From assembly GCF_001956045.1 (NCBI RefSeq), contig NZ_MRTH01000043.1, forward strand, positions 1 to 60,920: DNA of 60,920 nucleotides, written 5' to 3'. Below the pieces are notes generated by a model. That model saw only the letters and a program-made list of their open reading frames with translations, was not told where the DNA came from and searched no databases. A program made the translations under genes and the position numbers. Positions 18,588-26,017 of the stretch are shown piece by piece. Each line of letters starts with the position of its first letter. Within the stretch, counting starts at the first letter, position 1. The stretch comes from Paenibacillus sp. FSL H7-0331. GTDB lineage: Bacteria; Bacillota; Bacilli; Paenibacillales; NBRC-103111.

Positions 18588-19967
18588 TTATTTACGCCCA
18601 CTTTGCAAGATCCCCTTATAAACCTCAATAGCGCGGGCTCGTGAGGCTGTCAGCTCGACAAGAGCATGCGCCTGCGGCAGATGGATCTGCTTGTCGGATA
18701 AACCTGCAAGCTCTGGCAGCCAGCGCCGAATATAGTCTGCGCCAGGATCATGAGTAGCCGATTGGGTTGCGGGATTCATGATCCGAAAATAAGGTGCAGC
18801 GTCAAATCCAAGAGAAGCACACCATAGCCAGCCTCCACGGTTCAGAACATTGTCATAATCGCTCAGCTTGAAGCGAAAATATTGTTCTCCGTAGGTGAAC
18901 GGACAGAGCAGGTTTTTGGTCAGAAACATCGCGGTTACCATGCGTAGGCGATTTGGCATCCAGCCTGTTGTATTGAGCTCTGTCATGGCCGCATCGATAA
19001 TCGGGATACCGGTTCGCGCTTCGCTCCAGGCCTGGAAGTAGCGATTGTCCAACGGTGACAGATCATATCTTTTCTCGTAATGAAAATAATCACTGTCAAG
19101 CCGTGACTGATAGATGTAGAAGTCGCGCCAGGCGAGCTGCCGCAACCAGACCTCGCGCTGCTCCGATTCCAGCAGCGCTTCGTAGACGGTGCGCGTGGAT
19201 ATGGCGCCGACGTTAAGGTGCCGGCTCAAGCGGCTCGTCGCCTCGCGCGCGAAGCGATCGCGCCCATCGGCGTAGCCGCTCAGCCGCTCCGCGAGGAAGC
19301 CGCGCAGCACGCTGTGCGGGTCGGGTGCCCCAGGCGTCGACCCGCACCCGCCTGTGGCTTCCGCGTCGCCTGCGGCCAGCGCCGCTTCCAGCTGCGGCGG
19401 CAGTGCATACGCCTCGGCTGCGTCAGGAGCCAGCGCGACTGTGGCGAGTTGGCTCACATGCACGCTTGCGGCCGGTCGATAGAAGCGGAGCCGATAATCG
19501 CTCCACTTCCGGTAAAAGGGCGTAAACACCTTGTACGGCTCGCTGCGTCCGCTCCATCGGTGAAAGTCTCGCAGGTCCAGAAGCGCCTGCTCGTCGAAAG
19601 AGGTAACGTTCACCCGTGCGGCCTCTGCAGTCGCGCGAAGCAGCCGATCTCTTTGCTTGGCATAAGGGGTGCTATCCTCGTGAAATACGAGTTCCTCCAC
19701 GGGGTGTGCAGCCAGCAGTGTATTCAGGACCGCAGAAGGCTCGCCATACACAATATGCAGCTGCTGGCCAGCTTCCAGATACAGCTGTCTAAGCCGTGCC
19801 GCATGCTGGAGAAAGTTGACGCCGCTGTGCTCCAGATACCGTTCATGCCCCAGCAGGAAGGGGTCCAGAATGAGCACATGCAGGCTTTGCTTGTGCATAG
19901 CGTGAATATAGTTGAAGGCGAGCATATCGTCCACCCGCAAATCCTTACGATGTAAAAATATAATCAT
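18588..19967 (-). CDS. phrB: Deoxyribodipyrimidine photo-lyase (cryptochrome/photolyase family)
   Basis: 459 residues, typical length. The N-terminal photolyase domain starts with the hallmark FLHRKDLRVDDM. The C-terminal FAD-binding domain shows WRDFYIYQ, TGWMPNRLRM, the tryptophan-rich stretch GGWLWCASLGFDAAPYF, and RIMNPATQS. The enzyme repairs UV cyclobutane pyrimidine dimers with blue light through FADH-. The ATG at 19967 has a GAGGTG site. A segment at about 19130-19470, between the domains, is much richer in G and C than the flanks and encodes an alanine-rich linker. It stands as a single gene. Confidence 0.93.
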   Translation of the reverse strand: MIIFLHRKDLRVDDMLAFNYIHAMHKQSLHVLILDPFLLGHERYLEHSGVNFLQHAARLRQLYLEAGQQLHIVYGEPSAVLNTLLAAHPVEELVFHEDSTPYAKQRDRLLRATAEAARVNVTSFDEQALLDLRDFHRWSGRSEPYKVFTPFYRKWSDYRLRFYRPAASVHVSQLATVALAPDAAEAYALPPQLEAALAAGDAEATGGCGSTPGAPDPHSVLRGFLAERLSGYADGRDRFAREATSRLSRHLNVGAISTRTVYEALLESEQREVWLRQLAWRDFYIYQSRLDSDYFHYEKRYDLSPLDNRYFQAWSEARTGIPIIDAAMTELNTTGWMPNRLRMVTAMFLTKNLLCPFTYGEQYFRFKLSDYDNVLNRGGWLWCASLGFDAAPYFRIMNPATQSATHDPGADYIRRWLPELAGLSDKQIHLPQAHALVELTASRARAIEVYKGILQSGRK

Positions 19968-20147
19968 GAATAGGCACCTCGTTTATAGCTTTGTACAACA
20001 GCAGTGAAGCTCGTTCGGTGCATATTGGAAATCACACGCTGCAATTATCGATTGCAATAAATTGAATATTCAGAATAATTGAATAGTTGTTTTTGATAGG
20101 CGATTCAACCGAAATTTTGTAGGGTAATAGAGGGTAATAAATGAAGA

Positions 20148-20206
20148 GAGCCCTGCAGCCTTGTCCGACGCAAGAGGTGCGCAACGGAAGCAAGCACTGA
20201 GGGCTC
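20148..20206 (-). terminator. Long hairpin downstream of the NlpC/P60 gene
   Basis: GAGCCCT (20148-20154) pairs with AGGGCTC (20200-20206), with further pairing CCTTG/CAAGC inside. On the minus strand the stem is followed by CTCTTCATTT, a weak T-rich run, so it may be a terminator. The stretch 20207-20271 shows nothing else. Confidence 0.4.
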
Positions 20207-20271
20207 CATACAAAATGGTTCGCTCAACTGTAGAAGTATGGTGTAAGAAAGTAGGTTTCTTTCACTTCATT

Positions 20272-20742
20272 CTATTGATTATCTGACATAAAAGCTTCGT
20301 ACTGCTCGTCAGATAAAATACGTTTAGCGGTAACATAATACTTGGAGTAGTAATTTTCATTAAGCTTGTTGACAGTAACGCCTATATTGGTAGCTGAATG
20401 GTAAAACTTACCGCCCCCAACATACACGCCAACATGAGAAATTCCTACACCGTCTGTCTTGAAAAACACAAGATCCCCAGGACGCAGATCGTCTTTTTCA
20501 ACTGTTGTACCAACTTCTGCTTGCCCTTTGGATTGGTGCGGCAGTTTGATATCCAATTTGGCAAAAACGAAAGCTGTGTAACCAGAGCAATCAAATCCGT
20601 TCTTCGTCGTACCAGCGTACTTGTAAGGAGCACCCACGCCATCGTTAACAGCTTGGCTCAAAGGGGTTTCGGCAAAAACACTGCCTACTTGCACACTGCA
20701 AAACAGTGCTAAACCTAATGCAATACCAAAAAACTTCTTCAA
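20272..20742 (-). CDS. Secreted NlpC/P60-family cell-wall hydrolase
   Basis: 156 residues: a signal peptide (1-24, cleavage VFA|ET) and one NlpC/P60 cysteine peptidase domain. Catalytic residues can be read directly: C52 in FDCSGY, H103 in ISHVGVYVGG and H115 in FYHSAT. Such enzymes cut the gamma-D-glutamyl-diaminopimelate bond of peptidoglycan stem peptides. There is no SH3 or LysM wall-binding domain. The start appears to be TTG, preceded by GGAAGGGG. A c-di-AMP riboswitch sits just upstream, linking expression to wall and osmotic signalling. Confidence 0.9.
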   Translation of the reverse strand: MKKFFGIALGLALFCSVQVGSVFAETPLSQAVNDGVGAPYKYAGTTKNGFDCSGYTAFVFAKLDIKLPHQSKGQAEVGTTVEKDDLRPGDLVFFKTDGVGISHVGVYVGGGKFYHSATNIGVTVNKLNENYYSKYYVTAKRILSDEQYEAFMSDNQ

Positions 20743-20760
20743 AAAATTTTCCCCTTCCGG

Positions 20761-20880
20761 TGCCTACGAGGTTAGCTGAGGGTTCGGTTGAAGGTTCCCT
20801 ATGATCACTCTGAAACGAGATCAATTCACCCAGATTGGATCCCCCGTTTTCCAGTATGTCGGAAATTCGGCAAATGCATA
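20761..20880 (-). ncRNA. c-di-AMP riboswitch (ydaO/yuaA type)
   Basis: The minus-strand leader carries the recognisable conserved blocks of this class in order: ACGGGGGATCCAAT, GGGTGAATTGATC, AGGGAACCTTCAACCG and CAGCTAACCTCGTAGGC. In other bacteria this riboswitch controls cell-wall hydrolases and ion transporters and usually switches expression off when c-di-AMP binds. The 3' end lies within a few bases of the GGAAGGGG ribosome binding site, leaving no room for a terminator. The 5' limit is uncertain and may reach about 20920. The AT-rich stretch 20921-21174 should hold the promoter, which I could not pin down. Confidence 0.85.
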
Positions 20881-21174
20881 GTTTTTTTGTTACACTTAAG
20901 ACGAATTCGGCGTTTACCTTAAAGTTCCTCCTTTAGTCACAAAATGTACACATTTGATGGTCGAAACATGAAACTTTCTTCAAATTCATTATAAACCTTA
21001 TACAGCAAGGGTTTGAATGGGTTTGACTCTATACAGAGCTGAAATTGAAAACGCATTCCAACAATTAAATTCGACATTTTTTATTTATTTTGTAAAATTT
21101 ATGTCGAATTTGATTAATAAAAAAGGGCTTTTTTGACGAAATCAGGACTATAGTCATATAAAATATTTGCAAAG

Positions 21175-21214
21175 CAAAAAAACCTCGGCCACGTTTATAA
21201 ACGCGGCAGCGAGG
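21175..21214 (-). terminator. Terminator of the membrane-protein/M1-peptidase operon
   Basis: On the minus strand CCTCG and CGAGG enclose a second self-complementary core CGTTTATAAACG; seven T residues follow. Confidence 0.8.
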
Positions 21215-21269
21215 CTAATTTAGGTTCGGTTGATGCATTACGGAAAGTTTCTAACTCAAGAAGGCTGAT

Positions 21270-22085
21270 TTATTCGTGATTGGCGTTCCACAAGGCGTGC
21301 TGTGAGGTGATCGTCCACATCTTGCAAAACATATGAAGCAGCCGATAAGCCTGAACCAGCACGAGAGCCGCGAAGCCCGCCCATACGAGAGCTGATGTTA
21401 TCACAAGAGCGGAGAGGGTGAAGGTGATTGACATTGTAACGATAGCCAGCAGCAGGATGGTAAGCACATTGCGGACGAGCAGCCGACAAGAAATGAGAAC
21501 CGATTTGCCGCTGGCAAGCCCAAACTGCATATACATAAATAAGGTTTGTATCAGGATCAGATAAGCCACATAGATGCCAAGCCATGGCAGCAGATGCCAG
21601 CCGATAGCCGTCAAGGAGGCATGGGAGTGATAGCCCTCGATGACTTTCGTTCCCAATAGGTATAAGGGAGCGACGGTTAGAACAATTTGAAGCAAATACA
21701 AGCCGAGAAAAGGCAGACCGAGCTTGCGGATTCCGCGTACAAAGCGATATCCAGCATTTAATTCCGTATGCTCCAGCGAATAGTAGATGCCAGCGCTCAG
21801 GAGCGGGCTCAGGACCATGCGAATCAGCAGCAATGCGAGTGCCCACCATAGATATGGCACGATCAGATCGGTTTTTGTAATTTGGAATTGCCCCTCCAGC
21901 CAAAATAATTGAACCGCCTCACGGGACAGCTCGGGGCTGGGGTAGCGGTGCAGCAGCGGAACGACAATCGAGCGAACTGCAGTATACAGGATCAGCCCCC
22001 ACAACAAATTATACGTAAACAATGCACAGACGGCAAAAGGCTGATTCCAAGCATTCATTAATCCGGATTTTAGCAGCTTCCACAT
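21270..22085 (-). CDS. Polytopic membrane protein of unknown function
   Basis: 271 residues with five or six hydrophobic helices (about 18-40, 77-100, 125-150, 163-190, and a long one or a pair at 205-255). The first 15 residues are amphipathic (MWKLLKSGLMNAWNQ). I do not recognise a named family. The gene lies 13 bases downstream of the M1 peptidase gene and shares its terminator, so the two are co-transcribed; it could anchor or assist that peptidase, but that is inference. Confidence 0.8.
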   Translation of the reverse strand: MWKLLKSGLMNAWNQPFAVCALFTYNLLWGLILYTAVRSIVVPLLHRYPSPELSREAVQLFWLEGQFQITKTDLIVPYLWWALALLLIRMVLSPLLSAGIYYSLEHTELNAGYRFVRGIRKLGLPFLGLYLLQIVLTVAPLYLLGTKVIEGYHSHASLTAIGWHLLPWLGIYVAYLILIQTLFMYMQFGLASGKSVLISCRLLVRNVLTILLLAIVTMSITFTLSALVITSALVWAGFAALVLVQAYRLLHMFCKMWTITSQHALWNANHE

Positions 22086-22098
22086 CCTTTGTGCCTCC

Positions 22099-24135
22099 TC
22101 ACCAAGCGACCCCGTCCAGCAAGGTCTCGATTAATTTGACGATACCTGTCTGCAGGCGCATCACAAGCTTTGAGTCCACGTCGGTTTTCATAAAGCTGTT
22201 CATACGTTTATTTTCCAATACAAGGGTATGTTGAGGGTCAATAACTGCCCATTGCAGCTGTGTCGGATGCTGCAGCTTGAACGTAACGTCACCATCGATG
22301 CCATCCCAGAGTCGATCGATCTGTGAGCCATCTGCAAAGTGGAACCGGATCGGGACCTGATGATAAGTTCCACCATACTTTTGAATCCTTACCGTATTTT
22401 CATAGAGCGGTTGTCCGTCAGCGATGATTTGTTTCGTGTGGATCCCTGTTATGGCGTAATCGACCATTTGTCCACCATAGACGAATTCGTCAAAAAACTG
22501 AGCCCAGCTCTTTTTAGTCGTATCCTCAAGTGTTTTTTGAAAATCGGATGTGGTCGGATGTTTGAACTTCCAGCTTTGAAAATACGATTTTAAAGTCCGC
22601 TGCATCATCTCGCTGCCGATCTGGGCTTCGATTGCACGAAGCACGAGCTTGGCGCGCGTGTATACATTTTCTGCGTAGGCCTCATGTTTCCCATAGCTCC
22701 AGGAGTCAAGCTTCAGTGACTTGGGATTGGTAATATAGCTGGCTTCCAGTGTCAGATTAGGCTTGACTCCATATTCCTGCTCCATCAGCTTATCCTCGGC
22801 ATAGGAGGTAAAACCTTCATCAAGCCAAGCTTCCTCGAACTCGTTGCTGGCTACCATCCCGTACCAGAACTGATGGCCGATCTCATGCACGATAACGCGC
22901 TCCAGATCGAGGTCCGGCTGATCCTCGGAAGCCCCCCAGCCTGTAACCAGTGTCGGATATTCCATGCCACCTGCACCATTGGCGTTCTCGGGTGGCACGA
23001 CGATTGAGAGCGTCGAGTAGGGATAGCTACCATACCACTGTGAATAGCGGGCCAGCGCTTTCTTGGCTGCGGTCATATATCGTCCTTTTAGCTCCTCGTG
23101 CTTGGGGTCCAGATACAGCTTGATGCGCACCCCAGGAATCTGAGGTGTAGCGTACGGCTCCTCGTAATAAATAAAATGTGGTGAAGCCGACCAGGCAAAA
23201 TCATGCACATCATCTGCGTAGAACGCATAAGTCTTGGTTTTGCCATCGTCCACAGGCGGCTTGAGCGGAAAGCCGGTTGCAGCTACCGTATAGCTGGAGG
23301 GCACCTGAATGCGAACGTCGTAAATGCCGAAATCAGCGTAAAACTCCGAATTGCCATGGTATTGATGCAGATTCCAGCCTTCTGCTGTGCGGCCTCGCCG
23401 TCCTGCCGGCTCATAAACCGCTACTTTGGGAAACCATTGCCCTGCCATCACGAAGTCATCCGCATAACCCATACGTGCAAATACGGCCGGTAGCTTGACG
23501 GAAAATACGCCTTCGAGTGTTATCTTTTGTCCAGGTTTGATTGCTTTAGGCAGTGTGATCTTCATGAGTGAGTGGTCTTCTTTGTTGCCATCATCCGGTT
23601 GGACGTACTGTAGGCTTCCAATGAGCTCTTCGCCATCGAGTGTCTTGATGGAACTGATTTCCATGCCGCCATAGCTGCCTTCCTTGCTTGCATCGTCGCG
23701 CAGCTTGCCTCCTGATTCTTTCATGAAGGTCGATTTTTTAGAGCTGAATGCGTTGGGATACATATGGAAATACAGCTCCTGTACCGGCTGCGAGCCGGGG
23801 TTTTTCCAGGTTAACGATTGTGTTCCTGAGAGCAGCTTACTTTGGGCGTCCAGCTGAACATTCATGTGATACTCCACGATGCGGTTACTGAGCGGTCTTG
23901 GGGCTGGTGTTTCCACAGGCTTGGCCGGCAGACTTGGCGGCGCAGGGGTTGACTGGGGTGGTGCGGTCGGTTCTTCCGCCATCGCTGAGAGCAGGGCCGA
24001 GGCAGATAGGGCCTTCGGCTGATTTTGTACGTTGGGGCTGTTGTTTTGCAGAGCATAGCTGCCCCATGTGAGTCCACAAGCTAGTACAATAAGTAAGCAC
24101 CATTGCGCAGCGCGGCTGCCAAATTGTTTCTTCAT
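22099..24135 (-). CDS. M1-family zinc metallopeptidase, membrane-anchored or secreted
   Basis: 678 residues. An N-terminal hydrophobic segment (about 12-30) serves as signal or anchor, followed by a Pro/Ala-rich linker. The zinc site is HEIGH at 417-421 with the third ligand E440 exactly 19 residues after the second histidine (the HExxHx18E signature). The exopeptidase motif appears as NGAGGMEYP, a variant of GxMEN. The C-terminal part has a beta-sandwich-like region. Aminopeptidases of this family remove N-terminal residues; being extracytoplasmic, this one probably processes extracellular peptides. It is the first gene of an operon with a membrane protein. Confidence 0.9.
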   Translation of the reverse strand: MKKQFGSRAAQWCLLIVLACGLTWGSYALQNNSPNVQNQPKALSASALLSAMAEEPTAPPQSTPAPPSLPAKPVETPAPRPLSNRIVEYHMNVQLDAQSKLLSGTQSLTWKNPGSQPVQELYFHMYPNAFSSKKSTFMKESGGKLRDDASKEGSYGGMEISSIKTLDGEELIGSLQYVQPDDGNKEDHSLMKITLPKAIKPGQKITLEGVFSVKLPAVFARMGYADDFVMAGQWFPKVAVYEPAGRRGRTAEGWNLHQYHGNSEFYADFGIYDVRIQVPSSYTVAATGFPLKPPVDDGKTKTYAFYADDVHDFAWSASPHFIYYEEPYATPQIPGVRIKLYLDPKHEELKGRYMTAAKKALARYSQWYGSYPYSTLSIVVPPENANGAGGMEYPTLVTGWGASEDQPDLDLERVIVHEIGHQFWYGMVASNEFEEAWLDEGFTSYAEDKLMEQEYGVKPNLTLEASYITNPKSLKLDSWSYGKHEAYAENVYTRAKLVLRAIEAQIGSEMMQRTLKSYFQSWKFKHPTTSDFQKTLEDTTKKSWAQFFDEFVYGGQMVDYAITGIHTKQIIADGQPLYENTVRIQKYGGTYHQVPIRFHFADGSQIDRLWDGIDGDVTFKLQHPTQLQWAVIDPQHTLVLENKRMNSFMKTDVDSKLVMRLQTGIVKLIETLLDGVAW

Positions 24136-24250
24136 CTCATTTTCACCCCGTTGACAAGCATCTACAGCATGTATATGTTTGCAAAACGAGGATTATTAGC
24201 TAAAATAAACAAGTAAGACAAACTTTATTTGTAATAGGATGGTGCCTTTC

Positions 24251-24787
24251 ATGGATATAAATAAAGATCAACCTCAGGAGCAGGCTGCAGCACAGCCTGC
24301 GGATAAGCCGAAGAAGCTGGCACTGAATATCGTCAGCGGCAAGGTAGAGCATCGCGGCTTTGGTGCAGGAGCGATTAATTTAAGCCAGATGTCGAGCGTT
24401 ATCATTGAAGAAGGCGAAGCGTATCTCGATATGGGGGCGCTGCATGCCAAGAGCAAGGTGGAGAAGGGCATCAAATTCTCCGTTAACAAGGAGGATGTGC
24501 CAAACGGTATATCCAGCTGGATTGTGTGGGTGGCCGCAGACCGCAAGGAAGAGGGCATGTATTACGCTGGTGTGACCTCGTGTGAAATGCTGGTAGACAG
24601 GGAAGCGCGGCGGGGCTGGAAAATCCTTGCCGATCACGTTAACCGGATGGACTATGCGCTGAAACGCCGCATTATGCTTGACAATCTGGGTGATCAGGAG
24701 AAAGCGGCTTTGAAGAAGCTGCTGATGGAATATAACCCCGAAATGTGGGCAAATTCGAACGAGGATCTGAAGTCTGCTTTGGCTTGA
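24251..24787 (+). CDS. YwhD-family protein
   Basis: About 178 residues from the ATG at 24251, which has GGATGG at proper distance; an in-frame ATG at 24239 lacks a site. The sequence follows B. subtilis YwhD: HRGFGAGAINLSQMSSVIIEEGEAY, MGALHAKSKVEKGIKF, EDVPNGISSWIVWV and AGVTSCEM all have equivalents there (from memory). Function is unknown for the family. In B. subtilis ywhD adjoins the pbpG-speE-speB genes; here those lie 12 kb to the right. Confidence 0.85.
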   Translation: MDINKDQPQEQAAAQPADKPKKLALNIVSGKVEHRGFGAGAINLSQMSSVIIEEGEAYLDMGALHAKSKVEKGIKFSVNKEDVPNGISSWIVWVAADRKEEGMYYAGVTSCEMLVDREARRGWKILADHVNRMDYALKRRIMLDNLGDQEKAALKKLLMEYNPEMWANSNEDLKSALA

Positions 24788-24908
24788 TTTCAGGGTTGAG
24801 TTCAATAGTACGATGATCAACTGACGGTTACCTGCAAGATCGCAGCGTATTTATGGCGATTATGTGAAGCGCATTGTGCAAGCAGGCGGGTTGGTTGTAT
24901 ACTGAACG

Positions 24909-24929
24909 CTAGTATATAACATATACTAG
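24909..24929. repeat. Perfect short palindrome
   Basis: CTAGTATAT and ATATACTAG flank a 3-base centre (AAC), in the spacer between two convergent genes and 6 bases before a terminator. It could be an operator-like site or an extra hairpin of the terminator. Confidence 0.5.
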
Positions 24930-24935
24930 GACAGC

Positions 24936-24966
24936 AATAAGGCAGATCCCCTGGATCTGCCTTATT
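24936..24966. terminator. Bidirectional terminator between ywhD and the SanA-like gene
   Basis: A perfect stem AATAAGGCAGATCC / GGATCTGCCTTATT with a very short loop; A- and T-rich ends allow it to work on both strands for the convergent genes. Confidence 0.85.
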
Positions 24967-25022
24967 GTGTTGCTTATTTGCCGACAAATGAGCAGTAGTT
25001 CTTGTGGTGTTTATTGTAATAA

Positions 25023-25694
25023 TTAAAGTCCGTTTGCGGTCAATCGTCCATCACTTGTAATTGGAATTGGATTACCCAGATAGGTTGGTTTGGGTTGGAG
25101 CAGATTCACATAAGCAAAATCCTTGTTTCTCGCCAGCACCTCACGCAGCCGATTACGCGTCATATTCGGGTATTCCTGCTTATCCGAAGCAACACCGTAA
25201 GCGTCCATTCCCATTTGTCGGGCGGTATAGACAGCGCGCATCAGATGATATTGCTGAGTAACGATCAGCACCTTGTGTGCCTGGAAAATATCCCGCGCAC
25301 GATACATACTCTCATAAGTGCTGAAGCCAGCGTGGTCCATAAAAATATTTTGAGGCTGCACATTCCGTTCCTCCAAAAAACTGCGCATGGCATTCACCTC
25401 GTCATAATCAATTTGCCCGTGGTCGCCGCTTACAAGGAACCGATCCGATTTACCGGCATCTTTAAGCTCTAGCGCAGCTTGCAGACGGTCACCCAGAATG
25501 GTCGAAACCGATCCGTTAGGATACACTCTTGCACCAAGCACGACAATCACATCTGCCGTTGGAGCATCCTGGGCCTGGTAGATATAGGGGGAAGCTTTGC
25601 TTTTTACGTAAGCATCCACGCCGACAATCCAACAGATGGGCGCGATGATAACCAGGAGCATCGGCATCAGCTTGAATTTAAATAAATGCTTCAC
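25023..25694 (-). CDS. DUF218/SanA-like membrane protein (YdcF/ElyC superfamily)
   Basis: 223 residues: one N-terminal transmembrane helix (about 10-28), then a DUF218 domain with the family pattern ADVIVVLGARVYPNG, FLVSGDHGQIDYDEVNAM, STYESMYRARD and VTQQYHLMRAVY. Members related to E. coli SanA and ElyC affect envelope permeability and lipid carrier or wall precursor handling; the reaction is not settled. Single gene, convergent with ywhD across a shared terminator. Confidence 0.88.
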   Translation of the reverse strand: MKHLFKFKLMPMLLVIIAPICWIVGVDAYVKSKASPYIYQAQDAPTADVIVVLGARVYPNGSVSTILGDRLQAALELKDAGKSDRFLVSGDHGQIDYDEVNAMRSFLEERNVQPQNIFMDHAGFSTYESMYRARDIFQAHKVLIVTQQYHLMRAVYTARQMGMDAYGVASDKQEYPNMTRNRLREVLARNKDFAYVNLLQPKPTYLGNPIPITSDGRLTANGL

Positions 25695-25827
25695 AGAACC
25701 GCTCCTCTATTTTATATTTCTAAATTGTATGGGCACGTATATGGCTATACCGATTAGACGCTTGATTCTGTAGGAAGTTGCAGTAACGGATTGATTGTTA
25801 ATAAATGGGAATGAAATCCAGTAAAAA

Positions 25828-25856
25828 TTGATATCAAGATTAGATTGGTGTAATAT
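25828..25856 (+). promoter_or_regulatory. Candidate sigma-A promoter of the odhAB operon
   Basis: TTGATA at 25828-25833 and TAATAT at 25851-25856 are 17 bases apart, about 160 bases before odhA. The rest of the 323-base spacer 25695-26017 is AT-rich, with no hairpin or gene I can support. Confidence 0.5.
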
Positions 25857-26017
25857 AAATTAAGCAATTTACGATATGGAAATAACCCTTATAATTTAAT
25901 ATATGTGCACAATGCTTTGTTCAAGTTATTAACTTCCCTCATATGGGGTTAATATAGGGTATTGAGTGTTTTAGGTAAGCAGCTTTTTGTTTCTAATAAA
26001 CATTAGAGTGGAGAGAT

